Shown here: positions 7,994-18,101 of the stretch, piece by piece
How the letters are laid out: the number at the start of each line of letters is the position of its first letter
Position numbering within the stretch: the first letter of the stretch is position 1
From: Streptomyces sp. NBC_00576
GTDB taxonomy: Bacteria; Actinomycetota; Actinomycetes; Streptomycetales; Streptomycetaceae
NCBI RefSeq assembly: GCF_036345175.1
Contig: NZ_CP107780.1
Location: 7,998,001-8,062,000 of the forward strand
Length of the DNA stretch: 64,000 nt
Direction: 5' to 3'
Notes under the pieces: model-generated
Told to the model about the DNA's origin: nothing
What the model saw: only the letters and a program-made list of their open reading frames with translations
Database searches by the model: none
Position numbers and translations under genes: made by a program

Positions 7994-9980
7994 AGCTGAC
8001 CGTCCACTTCTGGTTGTCGCCCGTGCCGCAGGCCCACAGCACCATCTGCGTGCCGTTGGCCGTGGCCGCGCCGTACGCGTCCAGGCAGAGGCCCGCGTTG
8101 ACGTTCGTGATCGTGCCGTCGGTGTTGACGTTCCACTTCTGGTTGTTGCCGCCGTGGCAGTCCCAGATGACGACCTTCGTGCCGTTGGTCTTGCCGCTGT
8201 CGTAGGCGTCCAGGCACTTGTTGCCGTACACCACGAGTTCCTTGCGGGAGGTGTACGTCCACGCCTGGTTGGAGCCGCCGTTGCAGTCCCACAGCTCGGC
8301 CTGGGTGCCGTTGGTGATCGTGCTGTTGAAGAGGTCCAGGCAGCGCCCGGACTGCTTGCCGACGACCAGGTTGCCGTTCGTGCCGGGGACCGGCTGGACG
8401 GTCAGTGTGCCCAGGGCCGGGCCGTTGGTGACGGCGAGCGTGTTGGCGGCACCCTTGGAGAGGGCGACCTGGACGGAGATCGTGCCCGGGGTCGAGCCGG
8501 TCGGCGGGAACGACACGGTGGTCGCCGTCTGGCCGTTGACCTTGAGGGTCGCCGTACGGGCGGTGCTCGTGTTGTTCGTGTACGTGAAGTCGGCGACCGC
8601 GACACCGGTGTTCGCCGCGTTCACGCCGGTGTAGCGGGCGGACGAGTCCGGCTCGTAGGCGCTGCTCGCCGCCTCCGTGCCGCCGGTGATCGTGAGCATG
8701 ACCGAGCCGCCGGCCGGGACGCTGGTGGTGTAGCCGGTGGCGTACGAGCCGATGTTCGTACGGCTCCACAGGTCACGGACGGTCGCGGACGCGTTCGTCA
8801 GACCGAGGTCGGCCCAGCGGACGGTGATGTTCTGGGCGGAGGAGGTGCGGTTGAGGAGCACGGCGGCACGCTTGCCGGTGCCGGACAGCACCTTCCCGTA
8901 CACCTGCGCGCCCGTGGTGTCCTCGGCGACCTTGACGCCCTGGAGGCCGCGCGGGTCCTGGTCGACGGCGACGACCTCGGGGTTCTTGAGGATCGCGGCG
9001 GACTCGGCGGTCATCGTCGAGAGGTTGTTGCCGGCGAGCAGCGGGGCGCCGGAGATGGCCCACAGGCCCATGTGCGTGCGGTTCTGGGCGGCGGTGAGGC
9101 CGGTCATGCCGACCATCAGCATGTCCGGGTCGTTGTAGTAGCCGGTGTGCTGGGCGGTGGGGTGCAGGCCCTGGTCGTAGTTGGACAGCATGTTCGTCAT
9201 CGAGGGGTTGTTGCCCCAGAAGACGATGTCCGTGCTGGTCCGGTACATGGGGGCGAGGCCCGGGGCCCAGTTCCAGGTGTTCTGGTAGCCCCAGTTGCAG
9301 ATGGAGAGGGTGAGCGGGCGTCCGGTGGTGGCGGACGCGGTGGCCACCGCGTCGCTGATCGACTTGTACGTGGTCGCCGCGTCGAGCCCTTCGACGTCAC
9401 CGCCGCACCAGTCGACCTTGACGAAGTCGAAGCCCCACTGCGAGAACTGGAGCATGTCCTGCGCGTAGTGGCCCTCGCTGCCGCTGCCCGGGGCGGCGGG
9501 GCGGCCCGTCGGGAAGTAGTAGCCGCAGCCGTCCTTGCCGGCGTCGGTGTAGATGCCGGCCTTGAGGCCCTTGCTGTGGATGTAGTCGGCGATGGCCTTC
9601 ATACCGCCGGGCCACTCGGAATTGTCGACCGTGATGTTGCCGGCACTGTCCCGGGTGCCCTGCCACCAGCCCTCGTCGATGTTGATGTACTTGTAGCCGG
9701 CCTCGGGCAGTCCGGAGGCGACGAACGCGTCGACCTGGCCCTTGATCACGTTGTAGTCGATCACCGCCGCGAAGCTGTTCCAGGAGGCCCAGCCCATGGG
9801 GGCGGTGGGGACCGGTATCTGGCGGGTGGAGGCAGCGACGGGGGCGCTGTCGAGGGGGGTGGCCTTGGCCTCTTCGGCCTGCGGCTGGGCGAAGAGGAGG
9901 GCGGCGGTCGCCGCGGTGGCGAGGGCGAGGGTGCGGATGGCGGTGCGTCTGAAGAGGGATGAGCGCGGCGGGGGGTACAT
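7992..9980 (-). CDS. secreted alpha-galactosidase, GH27 with C-terminal ricin-type CBM13
   Basis: The 662-residue precursor has a signal peptide (twin Arg at 11-12, hydrophobic 15-31). The GH27 barrel opens with MGWASWNSF and contains the nucleophile Asp190 in KVDWCGG and the acid/base Asp286 in NDPDML. A beta-sandwich domain follows, then a ricin B-type lectin domain with three QxW repeats (NQAWT, NQKWN, NQKWT) at the end. It should release terminal alpha-galactose (or beta-arabinopyranose in some GH27 members) from plant polysaccharide outside the cell. AAAGGAG precedes the ATG. No sugar transporter lies next to it. Confidence 0.93.
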   Translation of the reverse strand: MYPPPRSSLFRRTAIRTLALATAATAALLFAQPQAEEAKATPLDSAPVAASTRQIPVPTAPMGWASWNSFAAVIDYNVIKGQVDAFVASGLPEAGYKYINIDEGWWQGTRDSAGNITVDNSEWPGGMKAIADYIHSKGLKAGIYTDAGKDGCGYYFPTGRPAAPGSGSEGHYAQDMLQFSQWGFDFVKVDWCGGDVEGLDAATTYKSISDAVATASATTGRPLTLSICNWGYQNTWNWAPGLAPMYRTSTDIVFWGNNPSMTNMLSNYDQGLHPTAQHTGYYNDPDMLMVGMTGLTAAQNRTHMGLWAISGAPLLAGNNLSTMTAESAAILKNPEVVAVDQDPRGLQGVKVAEDTTGAQVYGKVLSGTGKRAAVLLNRTSSAQNITVRWADLGLTNASATVRDLWSRTNIGSYATGYTTSVPAGGSVMLTITGGTEAASSAYEPDSSARYTGVNAANTGVAVADFTYTNNTSTARTATLKVNGQTATTVSFPPTGSTPGTISVQVALSKGAANTLAVTNGPALGTLTVQPVPGTNGNLVVGKQSGRCLDLFNSTITNGTQAELWDCNGGSNQAWTYTSRKELVVYGNKCLDAYDSGKTNGTKVVIWDCHGGNNQKWNVNTDGTITNVNAGLCLDAYGAATANGTQMVLWACGTGDNQKWTVS

Positions 9981-10207
9981 GCGGCTCCTTTCCGGGGCGC
10001 GGCGTTGCGATTCCCGGAGTTGGGTCGATATTTCGAACCGCGATCGGCGAACCGAACGAGGGGGCGCGCTGAAATTAGAGCCGGGGGAGGGTTAAGTCAA
10101 CGGTTGTGGCAGAAGGGGTTTTCCCAACCGGGGGATTTCGGGCGGGGATTGTCGGGTGAGTGTGGGGTGGGGTGGGGTGCCTATGAGCTCGGGGGGATCT
10201 GTTAGGT

Positions 10208-10243
10208 GGCGAGTGCGAGTGCGAGTGCGAGTGCGAGTGCGGG
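10208..10243. repeat. GCGAGT hexamer repeat in an intergenic gap
   Basis: About six copies of GCGAGT (the last reads GCGGGT) lie in the 350-bp gap 9981-10330 between two minus-strand genes. The rest of this gap holds the alpha-galactosidase promoter region (about 9985-10100, relatively AT-rich), a G-rich stretch and the REP-like element at 10251. No gene is seen in it. Confidence 0.85.
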
Positions 10244-10250
10244 TGCGCTG

Positions 10251-10300
10251 TGGCTTGTCGCGCAGTTCCCCGCGCCCCTTCAGGGCGCGTCTCCTGTGCG
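10251..10300. repeat. REP-like intergenic element, copy 1
   Basis: GGCTTGTCGCGCAGTTCCCC followed by GCGCCCCTTCAGGGCGCG recurs almost identically at 28350-28390. The second half is a palindrome (GCGCCC/GGGCGC). This looks like a dispersed Streptomyces intergenic repeat. Its function is unknown; termination or mRNA end protection is possible. Confidence 0.75.
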
Positions 10301-10330
10301 CCTGTTAACAGGTGCTGTTGCGCATGGCAC

Positions 10331-10957
10331 CTACCCGGGTGCGCCCGTTACCCCGGGCCGACGCATCAGGAAGGCTGCCCCCGCGCCCGCTCCGAAGAGG
10401 GCTGCCACGGATACGCCCGTTGCCAGCCAGGTCGCGCCCAGCCACTGGCCGCCGAAGTAGCCGAGGGCGACGCTGTACGCGGCCCAGGCCAGGCCGGCCA
10501 CGATGGACCAGGGGAGGAACTCGCCGACCCGGCGGTGGGCGGCGCCCGCGCCGAGGGAGACGACCGAGCGGCCGGCCGGGGCGAAGCGGGCGACGACGAC
10601 CAGGATGCCGCCGCTGTGCGCGAGGGCCTGGCCGAGACGTTCCTGCGCGCTGGTCAGGCGCCGGGAGCGGGCGATCGCGCGGTCCAGGCGGGCCCCGCCG
10701 TGCCAGGCCAGCCGGTACGCCACCAGGTCGCCGAGGACCGACGCGGTGGCCGCGCACAGGGTGAGCGCGAGGATGTCGGGGACCTCCTGCGGTACCTGTC
10801 CGGTGGCCGCGCCCGAACCGGCGGCGGCAGCTGTGGCGGCCGTGATGACCAGGACACCGCTCGGCAGTACCGGCACCAGGACGTCGAACAGGACGGACAC
10901 ACCCACCAGGGCGTAGATCCACGGGGTCCCGGTCAGGGACCCCACACTCTCAAGCAC
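10331..10957 (-). CDS. DedA/VTT family membrane protein
   Basis: The 208-residue protein has four to five hydrophobic helices and the family signature region around GDLVAYRLAWHGG, then RFAPAGRSVVSLGAGAAHR, matching the conserved R-x-P-x-x-R and G pattern of DedA proteins. Members are polytopic membrane proteins linked to lipid flipping and proton-motive-force homeostasis. GTG at 10957 follows GGGGAG. It shares orientation with the DoxX gene upstream but a strong terminator separates them. Confidence 0.85.
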   Translation of the reverse strand: MLESVGSLTGTPWIYALVGVSVLFDVLVPVLPSGVLVITAATAAAAGSGAATGQVPQEVPDILALTLCAATASVLGDLVAYRLAWHGGARLDRAIARSRRLTSAQERLGQALAHSGGILVVVARFAPAGRSVVSLGAGAAHRRVGEFLPWSIVAGLAWAAYSVALGYFGGQWLGATWLATGVSVAALFGAGAGAAFLMRRPGVTGAPG

Positions 10958-11121
10958 CGCAGACTCCCCGAAACCGAAACTCCCCCGTCGGCCCGATCCG
11001 TGCCGCTACCTCGCGGGGGAGCGGCGGGCGGCCTGTGACAGCCATACAGCGTACGCGGGGGGTCTGACCGGAGATCCACGGGGGGCGCATGTGTTCGCCA
11101 CACGATGTTCACCCTGACGTA

Positions 11122-11162
11122 CGCCGGTGCCCGCCCCCGGGACACGGGAACGGGCACCGGCG
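11122..11162 (-). terminator. terminator of the DoxX-family gene
   Basis: CGCCGGTGCCCG (11122-11133) and CGGGCACCGGCG (11151-11162) form a perfect 12-bp stem 22 bp beyond the stop codon of the minus-strand DoxX gene. Confidence 0.75.
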
Positions 11163-11183
11163 AACGACGGAGCGACCTGTTGA

Positions 11184-11624
11184 TCAGGCCGCTACCGGTG
11201 TCTTCTCCCTCGAGGCCTTCGTCGCACCTGACGAGCGCTTCGCGAGGAGCCGGTCCACGCCGAAGGCGCCGGAGCCGGTGAAGATGAGCAGGAAGAAGGC
11301 CCAGCAGAAGGCGGCGGCCAGTTCGCCCTGGTTCTGGATCGGCATGAGGGCGCTCGGCTGGTGGACGTCGAAGTACGCGTACGCCATCGCGCCCGAGGCG
11401 ATGAACGAGGCGGCGCGGGTGCCGAGGCCCAGCAGGACCAGGGTGCCGCCGACCAGCTCGATCACGGCCGCGTACCAGCCGGGCCAGGTGCCGGCAGCCA
11501 CTGCCGGTTCGTCGCCGAGGACGCCGAAGAGTGAACGGGCGCCGTGGCAGGCGAAGAGCAGGCCGACCACGATCCGGAAGAGGCCGATGGCGTAGGGCTG
11601 AGCGTTGTTGAGGCGAGCGGACAT
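11184..11624 (-). CDS. DoxX family membrane protein
   Basis: The 146-residue protein has four predicted helices and the DoxX features GLFRIVVGLLFACHGARSLFG and WYAAVIELVGGTLVLLGLGTR. DoxX-like proteins form a membrane oxidoreductase complex with SodA and SseA in mycobacteria; whether this paralogue does so is unknown. The ATG at 11624 opens the first helix naturally. AAGGAG lies about 11 nt before it. Confidence 0.85.
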   Translation of the reverse strand: MSARLNNAQPYAIGLFRIVVGLLFACHGARSLFGVLGDEPAVAAGTWPGWYAAVIELVGGTLVLLGLGTRAASFIASGAMAYAYFDVHQPSALMPIQNQGELAAAFCWAFFLLIFTGSGAFGVDRLLAKRSSGATKASREKTPVAA

Positions 11625-11722
11625 GTGGGGGATGTCTCCTTCGGTCGGGATCGTTCCGTCCGAGAACTGAGGACGAATCGGTCCGGGGGCGGAACCGAGC
11701 GGCTCATCCACCGTAGGGGGGC

Positions 11723-13663
11723 CTAATCGATGCTTACAAGTTCAACATTTGGCCACCCCTTTGCCCCCGGTTTGGCCTCCGTTTGTCGTTCCGATTCGCC
11801 GATCGCCGCACGTGGAGCCACTGTCGGGCGCATACGCAGCACAGCCCGCGCCATCGCGTCGGCGTCCGAAAGTATGACCGAATCCACGCCAGGGCGGGCC
11901 CCGGCCGCCGTCACCCAGTGCACGCCCTCCGTGGGCACTCCGAACGCCAACCTCCTTTTCTGTACCAGACCTTGACGGTCCATCAGAAAATAGGGGCGCG
12001 GCGTCACATCCAGCCCGCCGGTCTCGTAGCCGTCGATCACGTGCGGCCTTGCCCCGCCCGTCCGCAGCAGCCGGGCGAGGAGCGGGTCGGCCGTGCGGCG
12101 GAGGTCGGGCTCCGGCAACCGTGCCTCTATGAGCGCGGTCACGCGTACGGCCGAGCCCGGCACGTCGGGGGAGTGCGCCACCCAGGCCTCGTCCGCCGCC
12201 CGTACCTCAAGGCGGGGCCCGAGCACCTCCACCACGCCCGCCGACACCAGCGCCGCCAGTTCCTCGACGCGCCGCCGGGGCGGTCCGATGGACAGGAAGG
12301 CGTTGAGCGGGGTGTACCAGCGGTCCAGGTGGTCCCGGCGCGAGTCGCCCGCCAGCCCGCCGTGGTCGACGATCAGCCGCAACTCGTTGCGCAGGTCGCG
12401 CAGTACGTCCTGGGCCGCCTTCACGGGCCCGTCGACATTGCCCAGCGCGGCCTGGGCGGCGTCCTCGCGGAGGTGGGCGAGCAGCCAGGTCCGCCAGGCG
12501 GCGGCGTCAGGGAAGACCTCGTCGGCGTACGGCCGCAGCATCCGCTCCCAGGACCAGCGTTCGGCCTCAGGCGCGCCGAACTCGCCGAGTACCGCCGCCT
12601 CTTGGGGGCCGCCGTGCGGTGCGGCGAGGAAGCGGTCCCGGAAGTCGCCGAGTGGGCGGTTCGTCAACTTCCGTGTCCGCAGCAGGGTTTCGTAGTAGAC
12701 CGTCTCGACCTCCTTCGCCACCAGCGGCCATATCTCCGTGCGGTAGTCGGGTGCCTCGCCGGAGTCGGCGCGTTTGCGGAAGCAGGCGATCACCTCGTCG
12801 GTGAGAACGAGCGGGGTGTGCCTGCCGTGCGGGCCCTTCGCGTTGTCGCCGCGCGCCTGGTACGGGATGCCGCGCCGCGAACCGGCGTAGAGCCGTGGCT
12901 CACGTCCGGAGGGCAGATAACGCAGCCCGCCCTCGCGGCAGTGAAGGAAACGGCCGCCGCGGCCCGTCGTCAAGAGGGTCAGATGGTCGAAGAAGTTGAG
13001 GCCGAGGCCGCGCAGCAGGACGGGTTCGCCGGGGGCGAGCGGGGAGAGGTCGATGTCTGCCGGGTTTGCGGGCGGGACATGGCGCAGGCCGCGGTGGTCG
13101 GCGTACGAGGTGAGGCGTCGCTGTTCGTCGTCCGGGACGAGGGGGAGGTGGCCCTGGGCGAGGACGACGGCCGAAAGGTCGGACAGGGTGTGGCCGCCCG
13201 TGAGGGTGAGGGTCTGGCTGCCGTCGGGGGCGTCGTCGAGGCGGATCGCGCGTGCCCGGTGCGTCTCGACGCGTACGGAGGGCGGTGCCTCGCGCACGAC
13301 CTTCGCGAACACCCACTCCAGGTAACGCCCGTAGTGGGCGCGGGTCGGATAGTCGTCCGGCCCCAACTCGCCTTCTGCGCCGGAGGTGTTGCGCGCCCAC
13401 TCGTACAGGCTCGGGCCCGGGCGGATCGGGCCCGAGCAGTCCACGCTGTCGTCGGTGAAGAGGGTCACCTGTGAGGCCACGGTGTTCATCAGCAGCCGGG
13501 GCGACTGCGCGGTGCGCCAGACCTGGCCGGCGCCCGGTGGCGCCGGGTCGACGACGTGGACGGTCAACCGGGCCCCGGGCGGCAGGAGTTCGGGCGCGGA
13601 GGCGCACAGGCGTTCCAGCACACTGGTGCCGCGCGGCCCGGCGCCGACCAGGGCGACGGACAT
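11723..13663 (-). CDS. FAD/NAD(P)-binding protein (NAD_binding_9 type)
   Basis: The protein (646 residues from ATG 13663) begins with a Rossmann motif, VALVGAGPRG, and continues with features of the large actinobacterial FAD-NAD(P)-binding family (SPRLLMNTVASQ, VLAQGHLP, GLGLNFFDHL, CREGGLRYLPSG). It probably holds FAD and acts as a cytoplasmic oxidoreductase or ornithine-monooxygenase-like enzyme; the substrate is unknown. The start is uncertain: the ATG has no ribosome site, whereas a TTG at 13726, 21 codons earlier, has GGGAG eight bases upstream. An operator-like 18-mer lies inside the gene at 11973-11990. Confidence 0.8.
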   Translation of the reverse strand: MSVALVGAGPRGTSVLERLCASAPELLPPGARLTVHVVDPAPPGAGQVWRTAQSPRLLMNTVASQVTLFTDDSVDCSGPIRPGPSLYEWARNTSGAEGELGPDDYPTRAHYGRYLEWVFAKVVREAPPSVRVETHRARAIRLDDAPDGSQTLTLTGGHTLSDLSAVVLAQGHLPLVPDDEQRRLTSYADHRGLRHVPPANPADIDLSPLAPGEPVLLRGLGLNFFDHLTLLTTGRGGRFLHCREGGLRYLPSGREPRLYAGSRRGIPYQARGDNAKGPHGRHTPLVLTDEVIACFRKRADSGEAPDYRTEIWPLVAKEVETVYYETLLRTRKLTNRPLGDFRDRFLAAPHGGPQEAAVLGEFGAPEAERWSWERMLRPYADEVFPDAAAWRTWLLAHLREDAAQAALGNVDGPVKAAQDVLRDLRNELRLIVDHGGLAGDSRRDHLDRWYTPLNAFLSIGPPRRRVEELAALVSAGVVEVLGPRLEVRAADEAWVAHSPDVPGSAVRVTALIEARLPEPDLRRTADPLLARLLRTGGARPHVIDGYETGGLDVTPRPYFLMDRQGLVQKRRLAFGVPTEGVHWVTAAGARPGVDSVILSDADAMARAVLRMRPTVAPRAAIGESERQTEAKPGAKGWPNVELVSID

Positions 13664-13877
13664 GCAGAGGGGTCCGGGCGTGACCCCGGAGGCGGTCCTG
13701 GACGGCTCGACGGGCGCTGCAGACAAGGCGGTTACTCCCGGGCGTGTGGGGCGCGTTGGCAGTAGACCGCCTACCGGAAGCGGACGGTCCGCCTCATCAT
13801 GCCGTCGGCGACCACACAGGCCGAGCACCGGGGACGTGGGTCGCCGCCGGTGTGGGATGCCTCACGCGCTCAGTTGC

Positions 13878-15536
<1,659 letters not shown>

Positions 15537-15541
15537 GTGAT

Positions 15542-15587
15542 CACCCTCCTCCGTCGCACCGTACGGTACGGACGCCGGAGGAGGGTG
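15542..15587 (-). terminator. terminator whose 3' arm carries the phoD-like gene's ribosome site
   Basis: CACCCTCCTCCG (15542-15553) and CGGAGGAGGGTG (15576-15587) form a perfect 12-bp stem around a 22-nt loop that itself contains ACCGTACGGT. Read on the minus strand it follows the HNH gene by 28 bp, and the downstream arm contains the GGAGGAGGG used by the phosphatase gene starting at 15536. Confidence 0.65.
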
Positions 15588-15614
15588 GGGAGGTTCCGTG
15601 CACAGTGCAGTTGA

Positions 15615-16259
15615 TCAGCAGCCGCTGAGGACCGAGCTCAGCTTGGTCTTCTCGGCGGAGTCGATCGTGAGGTCGTAGTAGTACTTCACCTGGACCCAGG
15701 CGCGCACATACGTGCAGGCGTAGGAGGCGACGGGCGGCATCCACTCGGCCGGGTCCTGGTCGCTCTTGGACTGGTTCACGTTGTCGGTGACGGCGATGAG
15801 CTGCGGCCGGGTGATGTCGTTGGCGAAGCCCTGGCGCTGGGCGGTGGTCCAGGCGCTGGCCCCCGAGTCCCAGGCCTCGGCGAGCGGGACCAGGTGGTCG
15901 ATGTCGAGGTCGGAGGCGGCGGTCCAGGTGGCACCGTCGTAGACGGAGTACCAGCTGCCGCTGGTGGCGGCGCAGGCGGCGCTGGTGACGACGTTCGTAC
16001 CGTCCCGCTTGAGGATGGTCTCGCGGGTGTTGCAGGTGCCGCTGATGGTGATCCAGGTGGGGAAGAGGTCACGGTCGTAGCCGGTGCGGTTCTCGGTCGC
16101 AACGGTGAGTGAGGCGAGGTAGGTACGGGCGGTGGCGGCGCTGACCGGGGTGGGGAGAGCGGCGGAGGCGGTCGGACCGTTGAGCAGTCCGACCGAGGCT
16201 ATGAGGCCGGTGAGCGCGGCGAGTATGCTGAGCCGTCGACGCGCGTAGAACTTCGGCAT
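15615..16259 (-). CDS. secreted HNH-family nuclease (DUF1524/GmrSD C-terminal type)
   Basis: The 214-residue precursor has a classical signal peptide (residues 1-33, ending ASA). The mature part contains DIDHLVPLAEAWDSGA, followed by FANDITRPQLIAV and NQSKSDQDPAEW, the His-Asn nuclease core of secreted actinobacterial HNH proteins. Four cysteines suggest disulfides. It should be a small extracellular nuclease. GAGGGAG precedes the ATG with good spacing. It lies upstream of the phosphatase in the same direction, consistent with phosphate scavenging, though a terminator intervenes. Confidence 0.88.
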   Translation of the reverse strand: MPKFYARRRLSILAALTGLIASVGLLNGPTASAALPTPVSAATARTYLASLTVATENRTGYDRDLFPTWITISGTCNTRETILKRDGTNVVTSAACAATSGSWYSVYDGATWTAASDLDIDHLVPLAEAWDSGASAWTTAQRQGFANDITRPQLIAVTDNVNQSKSDQDPAEWMPPVASYACTYVRAWVQVKYYYDLTIDSAEKTKLSSVLSGC

Positions 16260-16401
16260 GCGAACTCCCTCGGGGGATGGGGGCGTTGAGCGCGAGCGAG
16301 TGAATCGTCGCGTCGCTTGATTGCCGTGAGATGTGCGATTGGTAAGAAGCTAGTGACGTGCGCATGACATAACAACCCCTGGACGGTCGGATATTGTGGA
16401 C

Positions 16402-16521
16402 GGTGCAGAAGGGGAGTAGCTCTTCGCCGGACCGTCGACATACTGCTCAGCTCGTCTGAGCCGGCGCCCGGAGGCAGGTCACCTGTGACCTGCCAGCGAG
16501 ACCTTCGGCCAGTAGTGCACT
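16402..16521 (+). ncRNA. yybP-ykoY manganese riboswitch
   Basis: The region begins with a P1 strand GTGCA (16403-16407) that pairs with TGCAC (16516-16520). It holds the diagnostic loop AAGGGGAGTAGC (16409-16420), a stable inner hairpin GGCAGGTCA/TGACCTGCC near 16474-16494, and the second conserved loop GAGACCTTCGGCC (about 16498-16510). These are the hallmark elements of the Mn2+-sensing yybP-ykoY class. It lies directly upstream of a TMEM165/GDT1-type exporter, a classic target of this class. Confidence 0.85.
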
Positions 16522-16598
16522 GACTGTGTGCTGCCGTGCCGAGGTGTCGTTTGGCGGTAAACACTCTCGGTGGGGCAGCCCCGACCGATTGAGGAATC

Positions 16599-17186
16599 TT
16601 GATCAGTTTCACCGTGACGGCGGTCGTCTTCGGCGTCGTCTTCCTTGCCGAACTCCCGGACAAGACCGCGCTCGCCGGCCTCGTCCTCGGTACTCGCTAC
16701 CGGGCCTCCTACGTCTTCGCCGGCGTCGCCGCCGCGTTCGCGCTGCATGTCGCGCTCGCGGTCGCGGCGGGCAGCGTCCTCACCCTCCTGCCCCAGCAGA
16801 TCGTGCACGGGCTGACCGGCGTGCTGTTCCTGGGCGGTGCTGCCGTGCTGCTGATGCAGAAGGGGGCGGCCGATGGTGACGAGGAGGTCCGGCGGCCCGA
16901 GAACCAGTCCTTCTGGAAGGTCGCGGGGGCGGGCTTCATGTTGATTCTGGTCGCCGAGTTCGGCGATCTCACGCAGATCATGACGGCCAACCTCGCCGCC
17001 CGCTACGACGACCCGCTCTCCGTCGGCCTCGGTGCGGTGCTCGCGCTGTGGGCGGTGGCAGGGCTCGGGATCGTGGGTGGCCGGGCGCTGATGAAGCGGG
17101 TGCCGCTGGAGCTGATCACCAAGGCCGCGGCGGTTCTGATGCTGGGGCTCGGGGTGTGGAGTCTCTGGGAGGCGGTGGCCGGGTGA
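16599..17186 (+). CDS. TMEM165/GDT1 family (UPF0016) manganese exporter
   Basis: The 195-residue protein has six predicted helices in two repeats, each with the family motif E-x-G-D-[KR]-T in variant form: AELPDKTALAGL in helix 1 and AEFGDLTQIMTA in helix 4. Such proteins export Mn2+ (or Ca2+) using acidic residues in these motifs. The start is TTG at 16601-side (16599-16601), preceded by GAGGAA. Control by the manganese riboswitch immediately upstream supports a Mn2+ efflux role, with expression rising when Mn2+ is high. Confidence 0.9.
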   Translation: MISFTVTAVVFGVVFLAELPDKTALAGLVLGTRYRASYVFAGVAAAFALHVALAVAAGSVLTLLPQQIVHGLTGVLFLGGAAVLLMQKGAADGDEEVRRPENQSFWKVAGAGFMLILVAEFGDLTQIMTANLAARYDDPLSVGLGAVLALWAVAGLGIVGGRALMKRVPLELITKAAAVLMLGLGVWSLWEAVAG

Positions 17187-17381
17187 GGGGGCATGGTGGG
17201 CGGTGAGCATGTGTGGTGGGCGGAGCGTCGGGAAGTGGCCGGTTGGTGAACGGTTGTCGAAAGCGGTAGCGGGAAGCGCCCATTCTTTTGTACCGTGTTG
17301 GAACAAAGTGGCTCCCGCCCGTTTTCCCTGACCGGCGGGCGGGGCCGCCTTGGTCCCGCACCTGTGCTCTGGAGCCTGCCG

Positions 17382-18053
17382 ATGACGGTCCCCACCGTGC
17401 TCACCGCCCGTGCCCTCCTCCTCGACATGGACGGGACCCTCGTCAACTCGGATGCCGTCGTCGAGCGCATCTGGCGGCGGTGGGCCGACCGGCACGGACT
17501 GGACGGCGACGAGGTCATGAAGGTCGCGCACGGGAGGCAGGGGTACGCCTCCATGGCCGTACTGCTGCCCGGGCGGCCCATGGAGCAGAACTACGCCGAC
17601 AACGCGCGCATGCTCGCGGAGGAGACCGCGGATCTGGATGGTGTCGTCGCGATACCGGGGGCCTTCGAGTTCCTGGCGTCGCTGAGTGGGCTTCCGCATG
17701 CGCTGGTGACCTCTGCCGACGTCGCGCTGTCGACCGCGCGGATGGGTGCGGCGGGGTTGGGGCTGCCCGATGTGCGCGTCACCGCGGAGTCCGTCGGTGC
17801 GAGCAAGCCGGATCCTGAGGGGTTTCTGAAGGGCGCCGCCGAACTGGGCGTCGACCCTGCCGACTGTGTTGTGTTCGAGGACTCCGGGGCGGGGATCTCG
17901 GCGGGGCGCGCGGCGGGGATGCGGGTGGTGGGAGTCGGGCCGCGGGCCCACTGTCACCGGCCGGATGTGGTTGTGGCGGATCTGACGGGGGTGCGGGTCG
18001 AGGGCGTGGGGGGCGGGGAGGTGCGGGTGAGTTTCGGGGTGGGCGGTCTTTGA
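17382..18053 (+). CDS. HAD-superfamily sugar-phosphatase-like hydrolase
   Basis: The 223-residue protein shows motif I LLLDMDGTLVNSD, motif II VTSAD, motif III lysine in GASKPDPEGFL and motif IV VFEDSGAGISAG. This order and the helical cap (inserted after motif I) define a HAD subfamily IA phosphatase, closest in feel to sugar-phosphate or glycerol-phosphate phosphatases. The start ATG at 17382 follows GGAG. It is monocistronic and converges on the PG-binding gene. Confidence 0.85.
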   Translation: MTVPTVLTARALLLDMDGTLVNSDAVVERIWRRWADRHGLDGDEVMKVAHGRQGYASMAVLLPGRPMEQNYADNARMLAEETADLDGVVAIPGAFEFLASLSGLPHALVTSADVALSTARMGAAGLGLPDVRVTAESVGASKPDPEGFLKGAAELGVDPADCVVFEDSGAGISAGRAAGMRVVGVGPRAHCHRPDVVVADLTGVRVEGVGGGEVRVSFGVGGL

Positions 18054-18101
18054 GCGCAGGTCCTGTTTCTTGATTCCCACCCACCCGCCCACCCGCCCAG
18101 T

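Noticed and set aside
8154..9962. 602-codon plus-strand frame opposite the alpha-galactosidase
   Set aside because: It is a GC-driven shadow frame; the minus strand has a signal peptide and a complete GH27-CBM13 protein.
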